The notes beneath the pieces are model-generated. The model made no database searches. It was not told the origin of the DNA and saw only the letters and a list, made by a program, of their open reading frames with translations. Positions 1 to 6,380 of a DNA stretch of 16,037 nt are shown here, in pieces (the stretch's first letter is position 1; the number at the start of each line of letters is the position of its first letter). Where the stretch lies: the NCBI GenBank assembly GCA_021805265.1, contig JAJZFR010000292.1, positions 2,816 through 18,852 on the forward strand. Reading direction: 5' to 3'. The position numbers were made by a program, and so were the translations under genes. Source of the stretch: Acidobacteriota bacterium (GTDB lineage: Bacteria; Acidobacteriota; Terriglobia; Terriglobales; Acidobacteriaceae).

Positions 1-2
1 TT

Positions 3-383
3 GGCTTGTCCGGTGAGGTCTCGGTAATGCTCACGACGGACGCGGGAATTCGCAGGCTGAACCGGCGATTCCGTGGCAAGAACAAGGCGACAGATGTGTT
101 ATCGTTCCCTGCTGCGGAGCCGGCACTGGGGGTTGCCGGCGATCTGGCCATTTCTGTCGAGACGGCGGCGCGGCAGGCAGCGGAGTGCGGACACGGCTTG
201 AATGTCGAGTTGCGCGTACTGATGCTCCACGGGATGCTGCATCTGGCAGGCTATGACCACGAGACTGACGCCGGCGAGATGGCCGTGATCGAGGCGCGGT
301 TGCGGGAACGCCTCCGGCTTCCGCTCGGCCTGATCGAGCGTGCCGGGGGCGATCAGGCTGGACACGGGAAAATGCATCCATGA
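3..383 (+). CDS. ybeY: Endoribonuclease YbeY, 5'-truncated by the window edge
   Basis: YbeY is a zinc-dependent single-strand endoribonuclease of the UPF0054 family that acts in 16S rRNA 3'-end maturation and ribosome quality control. The family signature HGMLHLAGYDHE is present, giving the three zinc-binding histidines in H-x3-H-x5-H spacing (residues 75, 79 and 85 counted from the TTG at position 6). The upstream block RGKNKATDVLSFP also matches the family. The reading frame is open to the left edge, and by comparison with the ~155-residue E. coli protein about 35 N-terminal residues lie outside the window, so the TTG at 6 is not the real start. The stop overlaps the next gene by the four bases ATGA, indicating translational coupling. 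A short acidic-to-basic tail follows the conserved domain. Identification is firm. Confidence 0.93.
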   Translation, partial: GLSGEVSVMLTTDAGIRRLNRRFRGKNKATDVLSFPAAEPALGVAGDLAISVETAARQAAECGHGLNVELRVLMLHGMLHLAGYDHETDAGEMAVIEARLRERLRLPLGLIERAGGDQAGHGKMHP

Positions 384-1777
384 ACGCCGAATGGTTACTT
401 TTGCTTGCGCTTGCCGCGGCACTTCTTACCCTGTCCTCATACATGGTCCGCGTGTATGGGGAGTTCGGGAAGATTCTCTCGCGCGAGGTGCAGGAGAATC
501 TGGACGTCTGGGAGCGTGAGGTTGAGCCACGACTGGGCATGAGCCGGGATCGCGCGGCGCTTTCCGCAGCGATAGGGATGCATCTCGCGATGGGCCTGCT
601 GGCGCTGGGGATCGGTGCCGTGGTGGTCGAGCGCGCTGGCGCGGGGCTGCCTCGGCTTGACGAAGTTGCCCAGGCGGTGATCGGCCTCGCTCTGGCTGTG
701 ATCCTTTGTACACAACTGATTCCGTTCGTGCTTTTTCAGCGCACGCGCGGGCGCTGGATGGTGCGGCTCGGCTGGCTGGTTCGCGGCCTGCTTTATGTGG
801 TCTATCCGGTGACTCTGATGGTGGTTTTTCTGGTCTCGATCGCGACCCTGACCGAGCCGCCGATGAGCGTCGAGGAAGAAACATCGGGCGATGTCGAGGC
901 CCTGCTCGAAGCAGGTGAAGAAGAAGGTATTCTCGAGGAAAGCGACCGCGAACTGGTGCGCTCTGCCCTCGAGTTTGGCGACAAGCTGGTGCGCGAGATC
1001 ATGACTCCCCGCCCGGAGGTCTTTGCCGTGCCGGAGACCCTTACCCTGGACGCGTTTCTCGATGCGCTCCGGGAGCACAATTATTCCCGCGTTCCTGTTT
1101 ACGCGGGGACTCTGGACGCAGTGACAGGGATCGCGTTCGCCCACGATCTGTTGCAGATTTCCGATCAGGATGCGCCCACCAGGACCGTGGCCACCATTGC
1201 GCGGCCCATCGCTCTGGTCCCCGAGACCAAGCGAGGCTACGAGTTGCTCCGCGAGATGCAGCAGGAGAAGCAGCACATGCGTGTGGTCATCGACGAGTAT
1301 GGCGAGGTCGCCGGCGTGGTTACGATCGAGGATCTGATCGAGGAGATTGTCGGGAAGATCGGCGATGAGCACGAGGATGAAGAGGATGCTCGTGTGGAGG
1401 ACGCAAAGCGCGAAAGCGATGGCGTCTGGCTCTTGCCCGGCGGCTATGGGGTTGACCGAATCGAGGAGCTGATTGGCGCGCGGTGGCAACCTGAGCCTTC
1501 GGCCTATGAGTCGCTGACCGTCGGCGGACTGGTCTGCGAGGTCGAGGGCAGGATTCCGCTGGCGGGCGAGATCATCGAGATCGGTGCCCTGCATGTCGAG
1601 ATTATGGCTTCGAGTGACCGCCGAGTCGAGCGGGTGCGGCTCCATGCCGTCGGTCTGCCTCAGCACGACGCCGGCCAGGGGACGAACATCGAGGTTGCGA
1701 GCGTCAGCGCAACGCCGGACGTGATCGAGAACGGCAACAGCAGAACGGTAGAAAGCAGAAAGGTTGAGCGAAGGTGA
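380..1777 (+). CDS. CorC/HlyC-family membrane protein with DUF21-like segment and CBS pair
   Basis: 465 residues. The N-terminal half (roughly 1-158) has four hydrophobic segments (about 4-20, 60-84, 95-119 and 134-157), matching the DUF21/CNNM transmembrane region. It is followed by two CBS domains: the first starts near MTPRPEV (208-214) and the second ends with VVIDEYGEVAGVVTIEDLIEEIVG (302-325; quoted here by its ends, VVIDEYG and EEIVG). A CorC_HlyC transporter-associated domain follows at about 345-422. Members are linked to magnesium/cobalt export or resistance, with the CBS pair sensing nucleotides; the ion has not been shown for this branch. The last ~40 residues are polar and look disordered. 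It overlaps ybeY by ATGA and era by GTGA, so all three are probably one operon. The position between ybeY and era is typical of the family. Often annotated as hemolysin, which is misleading. Confidence 0.9.
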   Translation: MNAEWLLLLALAAALLTLSSYMVRVYGEFGKILSREVQENLDVWEREVEPRLGMSRDRAALSAAIGMHLAMGLLALGIGAVVVERAGAGLPRLDEVAQAVIGLALAVILCTQLIPFVLFQRTRGRWMVRLGWLVRGLLYVVYPVTLMVVFLVSIATLTEPPMSVEEETSGDVEALLEAGEEEGILEESDRELVRSALEFGDKLVREIMTPRPEVFAVPETLTLDAFLDALREHNYSRVPVYAGTLDAVTGIAFAHDLLQISDQDAPTRTVATIARPIALVPETKRGYELLREMQQEKQHMRVVIDEYGEVAGVVTIEDLIEEIVGKIGDEHEDEEDARVEDAKRESDGVWLLPGGYGVDRIEELIGARWQPEPSAYESLTVGGLVCEVEGRIPLAGEIIEIGALHVEIMASSDRRVERVRLHAVGLPQHDAGQGTNIEVASVSATPDVIENGNSRTVESRKVERR

Positions 1778-2988
1778 AGTCAGGTTTTGTTTCGATTATA
1801 GGGCGTCCGAACGCTGGCAAAAGTACGCTGCTGAATGCGCTCGTGGGGGAAAAGGTTGCGATTGTCACCAGCAAGCCGCAGACCACGCGCAACCGGATCC
1901 TCGGTGTGGTCGAGGTTGCCTCCACGACGGGTAGTGCCGGCGTCGCCGCCCAGATTGTATTCGTGGATACGCCTGGAGTGCATCAGCCGGGAACGCAACT
2001 GGATCGGCGCATGATGCAGGAGGTGCATGAGGCGCTCGAAACGCGCGATGCCGTGATTCTGCTGGTGGATGCGAGCCGGGAACTGCGCTTGCCGGAAGAG
2101 GCTGCGGAGGTAGACGTGCTTCCGGAGACACCGGAGTTGGCAGCCGGACCCGCTGCACAGCCTGCGCACCAAGCCAGGGAGTTGCGCGGCAAGGAGTTGA
2201 GTAGCAAAGATTTGCGCAGCAAAGATTCGCGCGGCAAAGATTCGCATACCGCGGACTGGCGCAGCGAAGACGCTTTTCTGTTGAGCCTCATCGCCAGGCT
2301 CGATTGCCCCGTCCTGCTGGTCGTGAACAAGATCGACCTGGTGCGCCGCGAGGAGTTGTTGCCGCTGATCGACCGGCTGAGCAAGCTGCATGACTTTGCC
2401 GCTGTCTTCCCGGTGAGCGCGCGCAAGCGGGATGGGCTGGAGCGGATGGTCGCCGAGTTGGTGCGGCTGCTGCCGAAGGGCGAGCGATATTTCCCCACCG
2501 AGCAATATACGGACCAGCCGGAACGATTCCTGGTGGCCGAACTGATCCGCGAGCGGATTTTGATGGAGACCGGCGAAGAGGTTCCCTACGCGTCAGCGGT
2601 GGTGATCGAGCGGTTCGAGGAGCCAGCCGAGGCTCCAGCCAAAGCCAAAAAGCCCAAAAAGCCAAGAATGCTCAAGGGCGGCATCCCCGCCCCCGAGCGG
2701 GAATCGCTCACCAGCATTGCCGCGGCGATTTACTGCGAGCGCGAAGGCCAGAAGGCGATCCTGATCGGCAAGGGCGGTGCCAAACTCCAGGCCATTGGTA
2801 CGAGCGCCCGGCGGGAGATTGAAGGTCTGCTGGGAACGCGCGTCTATCTCGAGTTGCGCGTGATCGTCAAGCCCGGTTGGCGAGAGTCGCGCGGCTTTGT
2901 CGAGGACCTGGACTGGCGGCGACAGATGGAAGAGATAGGCCAGCGCCAGGCTGCGCTCGCTCTGACCCAGGATGAAAAGCCGGAGTAA
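1774..2988 (+). CDS. era: GTPase Era (30S assembly factor), with two insertions
   Basis: Era is an essential GTPase that binds the 3' end of 16S rRNA through a C-terminal KH domain and couples 30S maturation to the cell cycle. All G motifs are visible: G1 GRPNAGKS (10-17), G3 DTPG (65-68), G4 NKID (185-188) and G5 SAR (215-217). The KH loop IGKGG is at 331-335, followed by KPGWRES. The start is a GTG that overlaps the previous stop (GTGA). Era is normally about 300 residues, and this one is 404. The excess comes mainly from a low-complexity stretch between G3 and G4 (about 105-166, including six 5-residue repeats), a lysine/proline-rich insert in the KH domain (about 283-308), and a ~20-residue C-terminal tail. 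Motif order and catalytic residues are intact, so the protein should be functional. It ends 13 bp from the convergent cyclase gene. Confidence 0.95.
   Translation: MKSGFVSIIGRPNAGKSTLLNALVGEKVAIVTSKPQTTRNRILGVVEVASTTGSAGVAAQIVFVDTPGVHQPGTQLDRRMMQEVHEALETRDAVILLVDASRELRLPEEAAEVDVLPETPELAAGPAAQPAHQARELRGKELSSKDLRSKDSRGKDSHTADWRSEDAFLLSLIARLDCPVLLVVNKIDLVRREELLPLIDRLSKLHDFAAVFPVSARKRDGLERMVAELVRLLPKGERYFPTEQYTDQPERFLVAELIRERILMETGEEVPYASAVVIERFEEPAEAPAKAKKPKKPRMLKGGIPAPERESLTSIAAAIYCEREGQKAILIGKGGAKLQAIGTSARREIEGLLGTRVYLELRVIVKPGWRESRGFVEDLDWRRQMEEIGQRQAALALTQDEKPE
2182..2271 (+). repeat. 15-bp tandem repeat inside era (six degenerate units)
   Basis: Six consecutive in-frame 15-bp units encode LRGKE, LSSKD, LRSKD, SRGKD, SHTAD and WRSED (residues 137-166 of Era). 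The first four are close copies (pattern [LS]-[RS]-[GS]-K-[DE]) and the last two have decayed. Units 2-4 share the core GCAAAGAT at the DNA level. The period preserves the frame, and the product is charged and probably unstructured, between the G3 and G4 motifs of the G domain. Confidence 0.8.
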
Positions 2989-3001
2989 AGGAGCGAAAAT
3001 G

Positions 3002-4030
3002 CTATCGCCCGACGCGTCCTCTGCCAGTCGCTTTCACGGAGTACATGCGTTTGTCGGCCATGCCGAGGATGGCGTGGACGGTTTTCCCGTCGGCGGGGAA
3101 GGTGGCCAGGCCCACACTCGAGCCAATGGACAACTCCCGCCCGGAGCGCATCCCGAACACGGTGTCGGTCAGGCTTTGATGAAGGCTTGAGGTCAGTTCC
3201 GTGGCCTGCTCGCGTGAGGTTCCGGGCATCAGGACGACGAACTCGTCGCCGCCATAGCGGAAGCAGAGGTCGGTTTTGCGGCTCAGCGCGCGGAGCCTGC
3301 GGCCAAAGCAGCCGAGCAGCTCGCTGCCGATCAGATGACCGTGTACGTCATTGACCAGCTTGAAGTTGTCGAGATCGAGAAACAGCAGGCTGAACTCGTT
3401 GCGCCCCTTCTGCTGGATTTCGCGCTCCAGCAAGGTGTAGAGGTGGCGCGCGTTGAAGAGCCCAGTCACGTCGTCCGTGATCGTCAACTGCTGGGCGCGG
3501 GAGACATCCTGGGCGTTTTCAATGGCGATGGCGGCGTAGTCGGCCAGAATGTGAAGAAAGGCGATGGTGTAGTCGGAGTTATCGTCGAGATTGGGGTTGA
3601 GGATTTCGAGTACGCCGTGGGTTCCCCGCCGTCCGCGGATGGGAATGGCCACGGCTGAGCGAATGCGGAACCCTTTGGTCTGGTTGACTTCGGCGATCCT
3701 GGGATCATCGGTGGCCTCGGGCAGGATCAGAGTTTGGCCATATTGCGCCACCCACCCCGCCAGACCCTCGCCGACTTTGACCCGCAGATCATCCAGCGGG
3801 GAATGGGAGCTGGCTCCGGTCAGCGCGTAGTACAGTTCGTTGCTCTCTTCGTCGAGCATCAGCAACGCCCACAGATCGGCAGCGACGAATCGATTCATCT
3901 GCTCGAGTATGGTGCGCAGGATGTCGTCCAACTCCAGGCTCGAGGTGAGCGATCGAGCCAGTTTGTGGAAGACCATCAGGTCTTCAAGCGGCATGCGGAC
4001 CGACGAGTTTGGAGAGCTTGAGGAGTTCAT
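3002..4030 (-). CDS. GAF-GGDEF diguanylate cyclase
   Basis: Predicted cytoplasmic enzyme that makes cyclic di-GMP from two GTP. Counting from the ATG at 4030 (342 residues), a GAF sensor domain spans roughly 30-175 and a GGDEF domain roughly 180-340. The catalytic motif is intact as YGGDEF, and an RKTD sequence lies exactly five residues before GGDEF, matching the RxxD product-inhibition I-site. The DxLTGLxN-like entry motif appears as DDVTGLFNAR. No membrane segment or signal peptide is seen, so the signal is intracellular and presumably bound by GAF. The start is uncertain: a TTG at 4045 and an internal ATG at 3994 are alternatives, and none has a convincing Shine-Dalgarno. moaA ends 57 bp upstream on the same strand, so read-through is possible, though no functional link is obvious. 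It converges with era. Confidence 0.9.
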   Translation of the reverse strand: MNSSSSPNSSVRMPLEDLMVFHKLARSLTSSLELDDILRTILEQMNRFVAADLWALLMLDEESNELYYALTGASSHSPLDDLRVKVGEGLAGWVAQYGQTLILPEATDDPRIAEVNQTKGFRIRSAVAIPIRGRRGTHGVLEILNPNLDDNSDYTIAFLHILADYAAIAIENAQDVSRAQQLTITDDVTGLFNARHLYTLLEREIQQKGRNEFSLLFLDLDNFKLVNDVHGHLIGSELLGCFGRRLRALSRKTDLCFRYGGDEFVVLMPGTSREQATELTSSLHQSLTDTVFGMRSGRELSIGSSVGLATFPADGKTVHAILGMADKRMYSVKATGRGRVGR

Positions 4031-4087
4031 AGACAACCGGTTCAATAGCCTGATTGTAATCGGCCTGAGCGAAAGGGCGAAAAATGA

Positions 4088-5179
4088 TCAGCCGCCGATG
4101 TGGACCATGGACCGGGAGGGCTTCAGGAATCCTGGTTCGCCGATGTGGTGGCGGGCCTCTTTGGTGTTGACGGCCTCGACGATGAAGCTGCGAAGTTCGT
4201 CGTCGGAGGCGTCGCGGCGGGCCAGGCCGTGGAGATCGTGTTCGCGGTGGGAGAACAGACAGGTGCGAATCTTGCCGTCGGAGGTTAGCCGGACACGGCT
4301 GCATGCGCCACAGAAGGCCTGTGTGACCGGCGCGATGATGCCGATTTCGCCCTTGCCGTCGGCGAATCCGTAGCGACGCGCGGTTTCGCCCGCCGTGTTC
4401 GCCGCCAGCAAACGAAGCGGGTGAACTCGCTCGATGCGTTCGACGATCTCAGTCAGCGGTACGACCATCGCCGGGTTCCAGAGCCGACCCTCTTCGAGCG
4501 GCATGAACTCGATGAAGCGAACGATCACATTCTCCTCGCGCGCGAACGCGGCGAAGGCCTCCACCTGATCGTCGTTGAAGCCGCGCATGAGAACGCAATT
4601 GATCTTGACCGGGCCGAGACCCGCCAACCGGGCAGCGCGGATGCCGCGCACTACCGCCGGAAAGCTGCCTGGAATCCGTGTGATGCGCTCGAAGGTGGCC
4701 TGATCCACGGCATCCATACTCACCGTGACGCGGCTGAGCCCAGCTTCGCGAAGCGGACGCGCGAGATCGTCCAGAAGATGGCCATTCGTAGTGACGGCGA
4801 TGTCCAGCCGACCGCCAGAGACGGTGCGCAGCGCGGAAAGCTGCCGGACGATGGTCGGAAGGTCGCGGCGCAGCAGCGGCTCGCCCCCGGTCAGCCGAAC
4901 CTTCTCAATCCCGAGCGAGACGAAGACGCCGATCAGACGGAGATATTCCGCAGTGGTCAACTCGGCGTACTGCGCGCCGACCTCGCCGGTACGACAGTAC
5001 ACGCATTTGTAGTTGCAGCGGTCCGTGATTGAGACGCGAAGATCAGAGATGATGCGGCCGTGGCTGTCGCGCAGCCGGTCGCAACGATCTTCAGGATGGG
5101 GATGCACGGCGATACCAGGAGCGGTTTCCCGAACCTCGTCCGGGGTTGCTTCTGGAGCCGTGCGTGGGAAGGTCGCCAT
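4088..5179 (-). CDS. moaA: GTP 3',8-cyclase MoaA (molybdenum cofactor biosynthesis)
   Basis: Radical-SAM enzyme that converts GTP to (8S)-3',8-cyclo-7,8-dihydroguanosine triphosphate, the first step of molybdopterin synthesis. From the ATG at 5179 it is 363 residues. The SAM [4Fe-4S] site is CNYKCVYC (C55, C59, C62), LTGGEPLLR follows, and the second cluster that binds GTP is C290-x2-C293-x13-C307. The protein ends in the conserved MVHIGG with the C-terminal Gly-Gly needed by MoaA. The frame is open upstream to 5536, but that extension has no family similarity and overlaps another gene. The ATG at 5179 gives a normal length with a ~45-residue N-terminal lead. The Shine-Dalgarno is weak. No other moa or moe gene is in the window, so the pathway must be scattered. 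A palindrome lies ~170 bp upstream. Confidence 0.95.
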   Translation of the reverse strand: MATFPRTAPEATPDEVRETAPGIAVHPHPEDRCDRLRDSHGRIISDLRVSITDRCNYKCVYCRTGEVGAQYAELTTAEYLRLIGVFVSLGIEKVRLTGGEPLLRRDLPTIVRQLSALRTVSGGRLDIAVTTNGHLLDDLARPLREAGLSRVTVSMDAVDQATFERITRIPGSFPAVVRGIRAARLAGLGPVKINCVLMRGFNDDQVEAFAAFAREENVIVRFIEFMPLEEGRLWNPAMVVPLTEIVERIERVHPLRLLAANTAGETARRYGFADGKGEIGIIAPVTQAFCGACSRVRLTSDGKIRTCLFSHREHDLHGLARRDASDDELRSFIVEAVNTKEARHHIGEPGFLKPSRSMVHIGG

Positions 5180-5348
5180 CCAACTACAGGCTACTCGAAA
5201 GCAGTGGCCTTGCGCCAGCGCGTACCGCTCGGGGCCTGAGGGTCCAGTGTATGGGGGTGGATGCCGCGAACCGGCGCCAATATCGTTTGCCGTCTGCCGT
5301 AGTACCTGTACAGGGTGCCCAACGTCTCGATTCTCAGACTTGGAATTC

Positions 5349-5363
5349 TCCAGGAATCCTGGA
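5349..5363. promoter_or_regulatory. 15-bp perfect palindrome upstream of moaA
   Basis: TCCAGGAATCCTGGA is a perfect inverted repeat (7-1-7). It sits in the ~200-bp gap between the stop of the small membrane-protein gene and the moaA start, on the upstream side. It could be a protein-binding operator or, as RNA, a 6-bp stem with a 3-nt loop. No U-tract follows on the minus strand, so it is not a clear terminator. Function unknown. Confidence 0.35.
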
Positions 5364-5381
5364 TAAAATCGCGCCTGAGAC

Positions 5382-5660
5382 CTAGTCGATGACCGGAATC
5401 CCGCGACGGAGGTAGGTGCCCACGGATCCAGCGACCAGAACAATGGTGACCGCAATGGCCATGTAGTACGCCATTGGGTGCGCCCAGCCCGGTGAATAGC
5501 TGAGATCCTGACCCACCCACAGCGAAAGCAGCACACTGATGACGGCGAACTGCCCGGCTATTACCTGCAGGGTGAGGCCCCAGTCGCGACGCTTGTCCAG
5601 TGCTTCCACCTGGTCAGGGGTAAGGTTCCGTTCCTCGGGGGGCAGCAGCATATTGGCCAT
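5382..5660 (-). CDS. Small two-helix membrane protein, function unknown
   Basis: 92 residues that I do not recognise as a named family. The N-terminus (1-25) is polar and contains LTPDQVEALDKRRDW. Two hydrophobic segments follow, at about 27-50 and 61-83, with a short periplasmic or cytoplasmic loop and a basic RR near the second segment's end, then a brief tail GIPVID. A Shine-Dalgarno GAGGAG precedes the ATG by 11 nt (plus-strand bases 5672-5677), supporting this start. It lies upstream of moaA on the same strand with a ~200-bp gap, so the two may be transcribed together, but nothing ties it to cofactor synthesis. The clean hydrophobic pattern and ribosome binding site argue for a real gene. 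Confidence 0.7.
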   Translation of the reverse strand: MANMLLPPEERNLTPDQVEALDKRRDWGLTLQVIAGQFAVISVLLSLWVGQDLSYSPGWAHPMAYYMAIAVTIVLVAGSVGTYLRRGIPVID

Positions 5661-5719
5661 GCGGTTGAAGTCTCCTCAGAGAGTTGCCTGGGAAAGTACA
5701 TACTCCAGGCTCTCAGACG

Positions 5720-5750
5720 ATTGTAATCGGGCTATGGGGCAGAAATGCAA
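5720..5750 (-). promoter_or_regulatory. Weak candidate promoter for the small membrane protein
   Basis: On the minus strand, TTGCAT (5745-5750) and TACAAT (5720-5725, five of six bases of the -10 consensus) are separated by 19 nt, longer than the ideal 17. This would place the transcript start about 50-55 nt before the ATG at 5660. A 6-bp inverted repeat GCCTGG/CCAGGC (5686-5691 and 5705-5710) would fall in the 5' UTR. Confidence 0.3.
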
Positions 5751-5852
5751 CCCCGAATGGGAAAGAAATCTCCGAGCGTCTCAGGATGAGGCAAGGACAA
5801 GACTGGGAACGGGCACAGGAACTCGCCCGATGCCGCGCCGAAAACAAAAAGA

Positions 5853-6134
5853 TCAGTTATCGAGGAATGCCAGCGACTGGAGCGCGGTAATCTCGAAGCG
5901 TTTGCGGCAGCGTACATTGCCACAGGCCACCTGGTCGTCGCGGCGGACCATATAGGCCTGGGCCTTGGCAAAGCGCGCTCGGTCGCGCTCATCGGCGTTG
6001 CGAGGCAACTGGGCACGTTTCCGGCGCACCACCCACTGGATCAGGTGTTCGCTCGGCTGGCCGCAGTGCGGGCAATTGAGGGTGTGTTTGCGCTGCTCGG
6101 TGGTTTCGTTGAAAAAATCGCGTTCTTCGATCAT
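5853..6134 (-). CDS. Putative zinc-ribbon protein, hypothetical
   Basis: 93 residues with two cysteine pairs: CPHC at 21-24 and C71-x4-C76 (CGNVRC). The spacing suits a treble-clef or ribbon-like zinc site, but the 46-residue gap with a basic helix-like middle (RRKRAQLPR, DRARFAKAQAYM) is not a pattern I can name. It has no signal peptide or membrane segment, so it is probably cytoplasmic and may bind nucleic acid; that is inference. The Shine-Dalgarno AAGGA lies about 12 nt before the ATG. It is transcribed away from the small basic gene at 6184, and only 49 bp separate the two starts. A ~190-bp non-coding gap separates it from the next minus-strand gene. Product name should remain hypothetical. 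Confidence 0.65.
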   Translation of the reverse strand: MIEERDFFNETTEQRKHTLNCPHCGQPSEHLIQWVVRRKRAQLPRNADERDRARFAKAQAYMVRRDDQVACGNVRCRKRFEITALQSLAFLDN

Positions 6135-6160
6135 GACGTACCGCTTTCCTTCTGCTCAAA

Positions 6161-6182
6161 AGTATTCCATACTCGGCAGTAT
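6161..6182. promoter_or_regulatory. Three alternating 5-bp half-sites between divergent small genes
   Basis: The plus strand reads AGTAT (6161-6165), TCC, ATACT (6169-6173), CGGC, AGTAT (6178-6182). The middle half can pair with either neighbour, so two mutually exclusive inverted repeats overlap. The array ends one base before the ATG of the small basic gene and lies 27-48 bp from the start of the zinc-ribbon gene. It could be an operator array serving both genes or a small RNA switch. Confidence 0.4.
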
Positions 6183-6183
6183 C

Positions 6184-6357
6184 ATGACCAAACGCAAAGC
6201 GGACAAGTTCAGCGTGACCAAGGCCGTGAAGGCGAATGCGCGAGAGCAGGTCGGCCAGCCCAGGCCAGCACGGGCGATTCTCCCGCGCCCCAAAAATGAG
6301 CAGCGGGGAGCCAAGCACAAGTCCACCCTCGAAGATACTCTTCGGCGGGAGGATTGA
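6184..6357 (+). CDS. Small basic protein, hypothetical
   Basis: 57 residues, rich in Lys and Arg, beginning MTKRKADKFSVTKAVKANAR and ending LEDTLRRED. No domain, signal peptide or membrane segment is visible, and it is probably largely disordered or helical. An in-frame ATG at 6133 would add 17 residues but would overlap the start codon of the divergent gene. Neither start has a clear Shine-Dalgarno. It is bounded by its divergent neighbour and by the convergent end of the KaiC-like gene 23 bp away. The gene fits neatly between real neighbours and has the composition of a small conserved protein rather than of shadow translation. I cannot confirm homologs, so the call is tentative. Confidence 0.5.
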   Translation: MTKRKADKFSVTKAVKANAREQVGQPRPARAILPRPKNEQRGAKHKSTLEDTLRRED

Positions 6358-6380
6358 CTCTTCGCCCGATGGGGCATCTC

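Noticed and set aside
437..1666. 409-residue open frame on the minus strand opposite the CBS membrane protein
   Set aside because: It is antisense to a gene with clear domains, has odd His/Gln/Arg-rich composition and no ribosome binding site. It is a shadow of high G+C codon use.
5180..5536. 119-residue N-terminal extension of the moaA frame
   Set aside because: No similarity to MoaA, overlaps the small membrane-protein gene, and the ATG at 5179 gives the normal family length.
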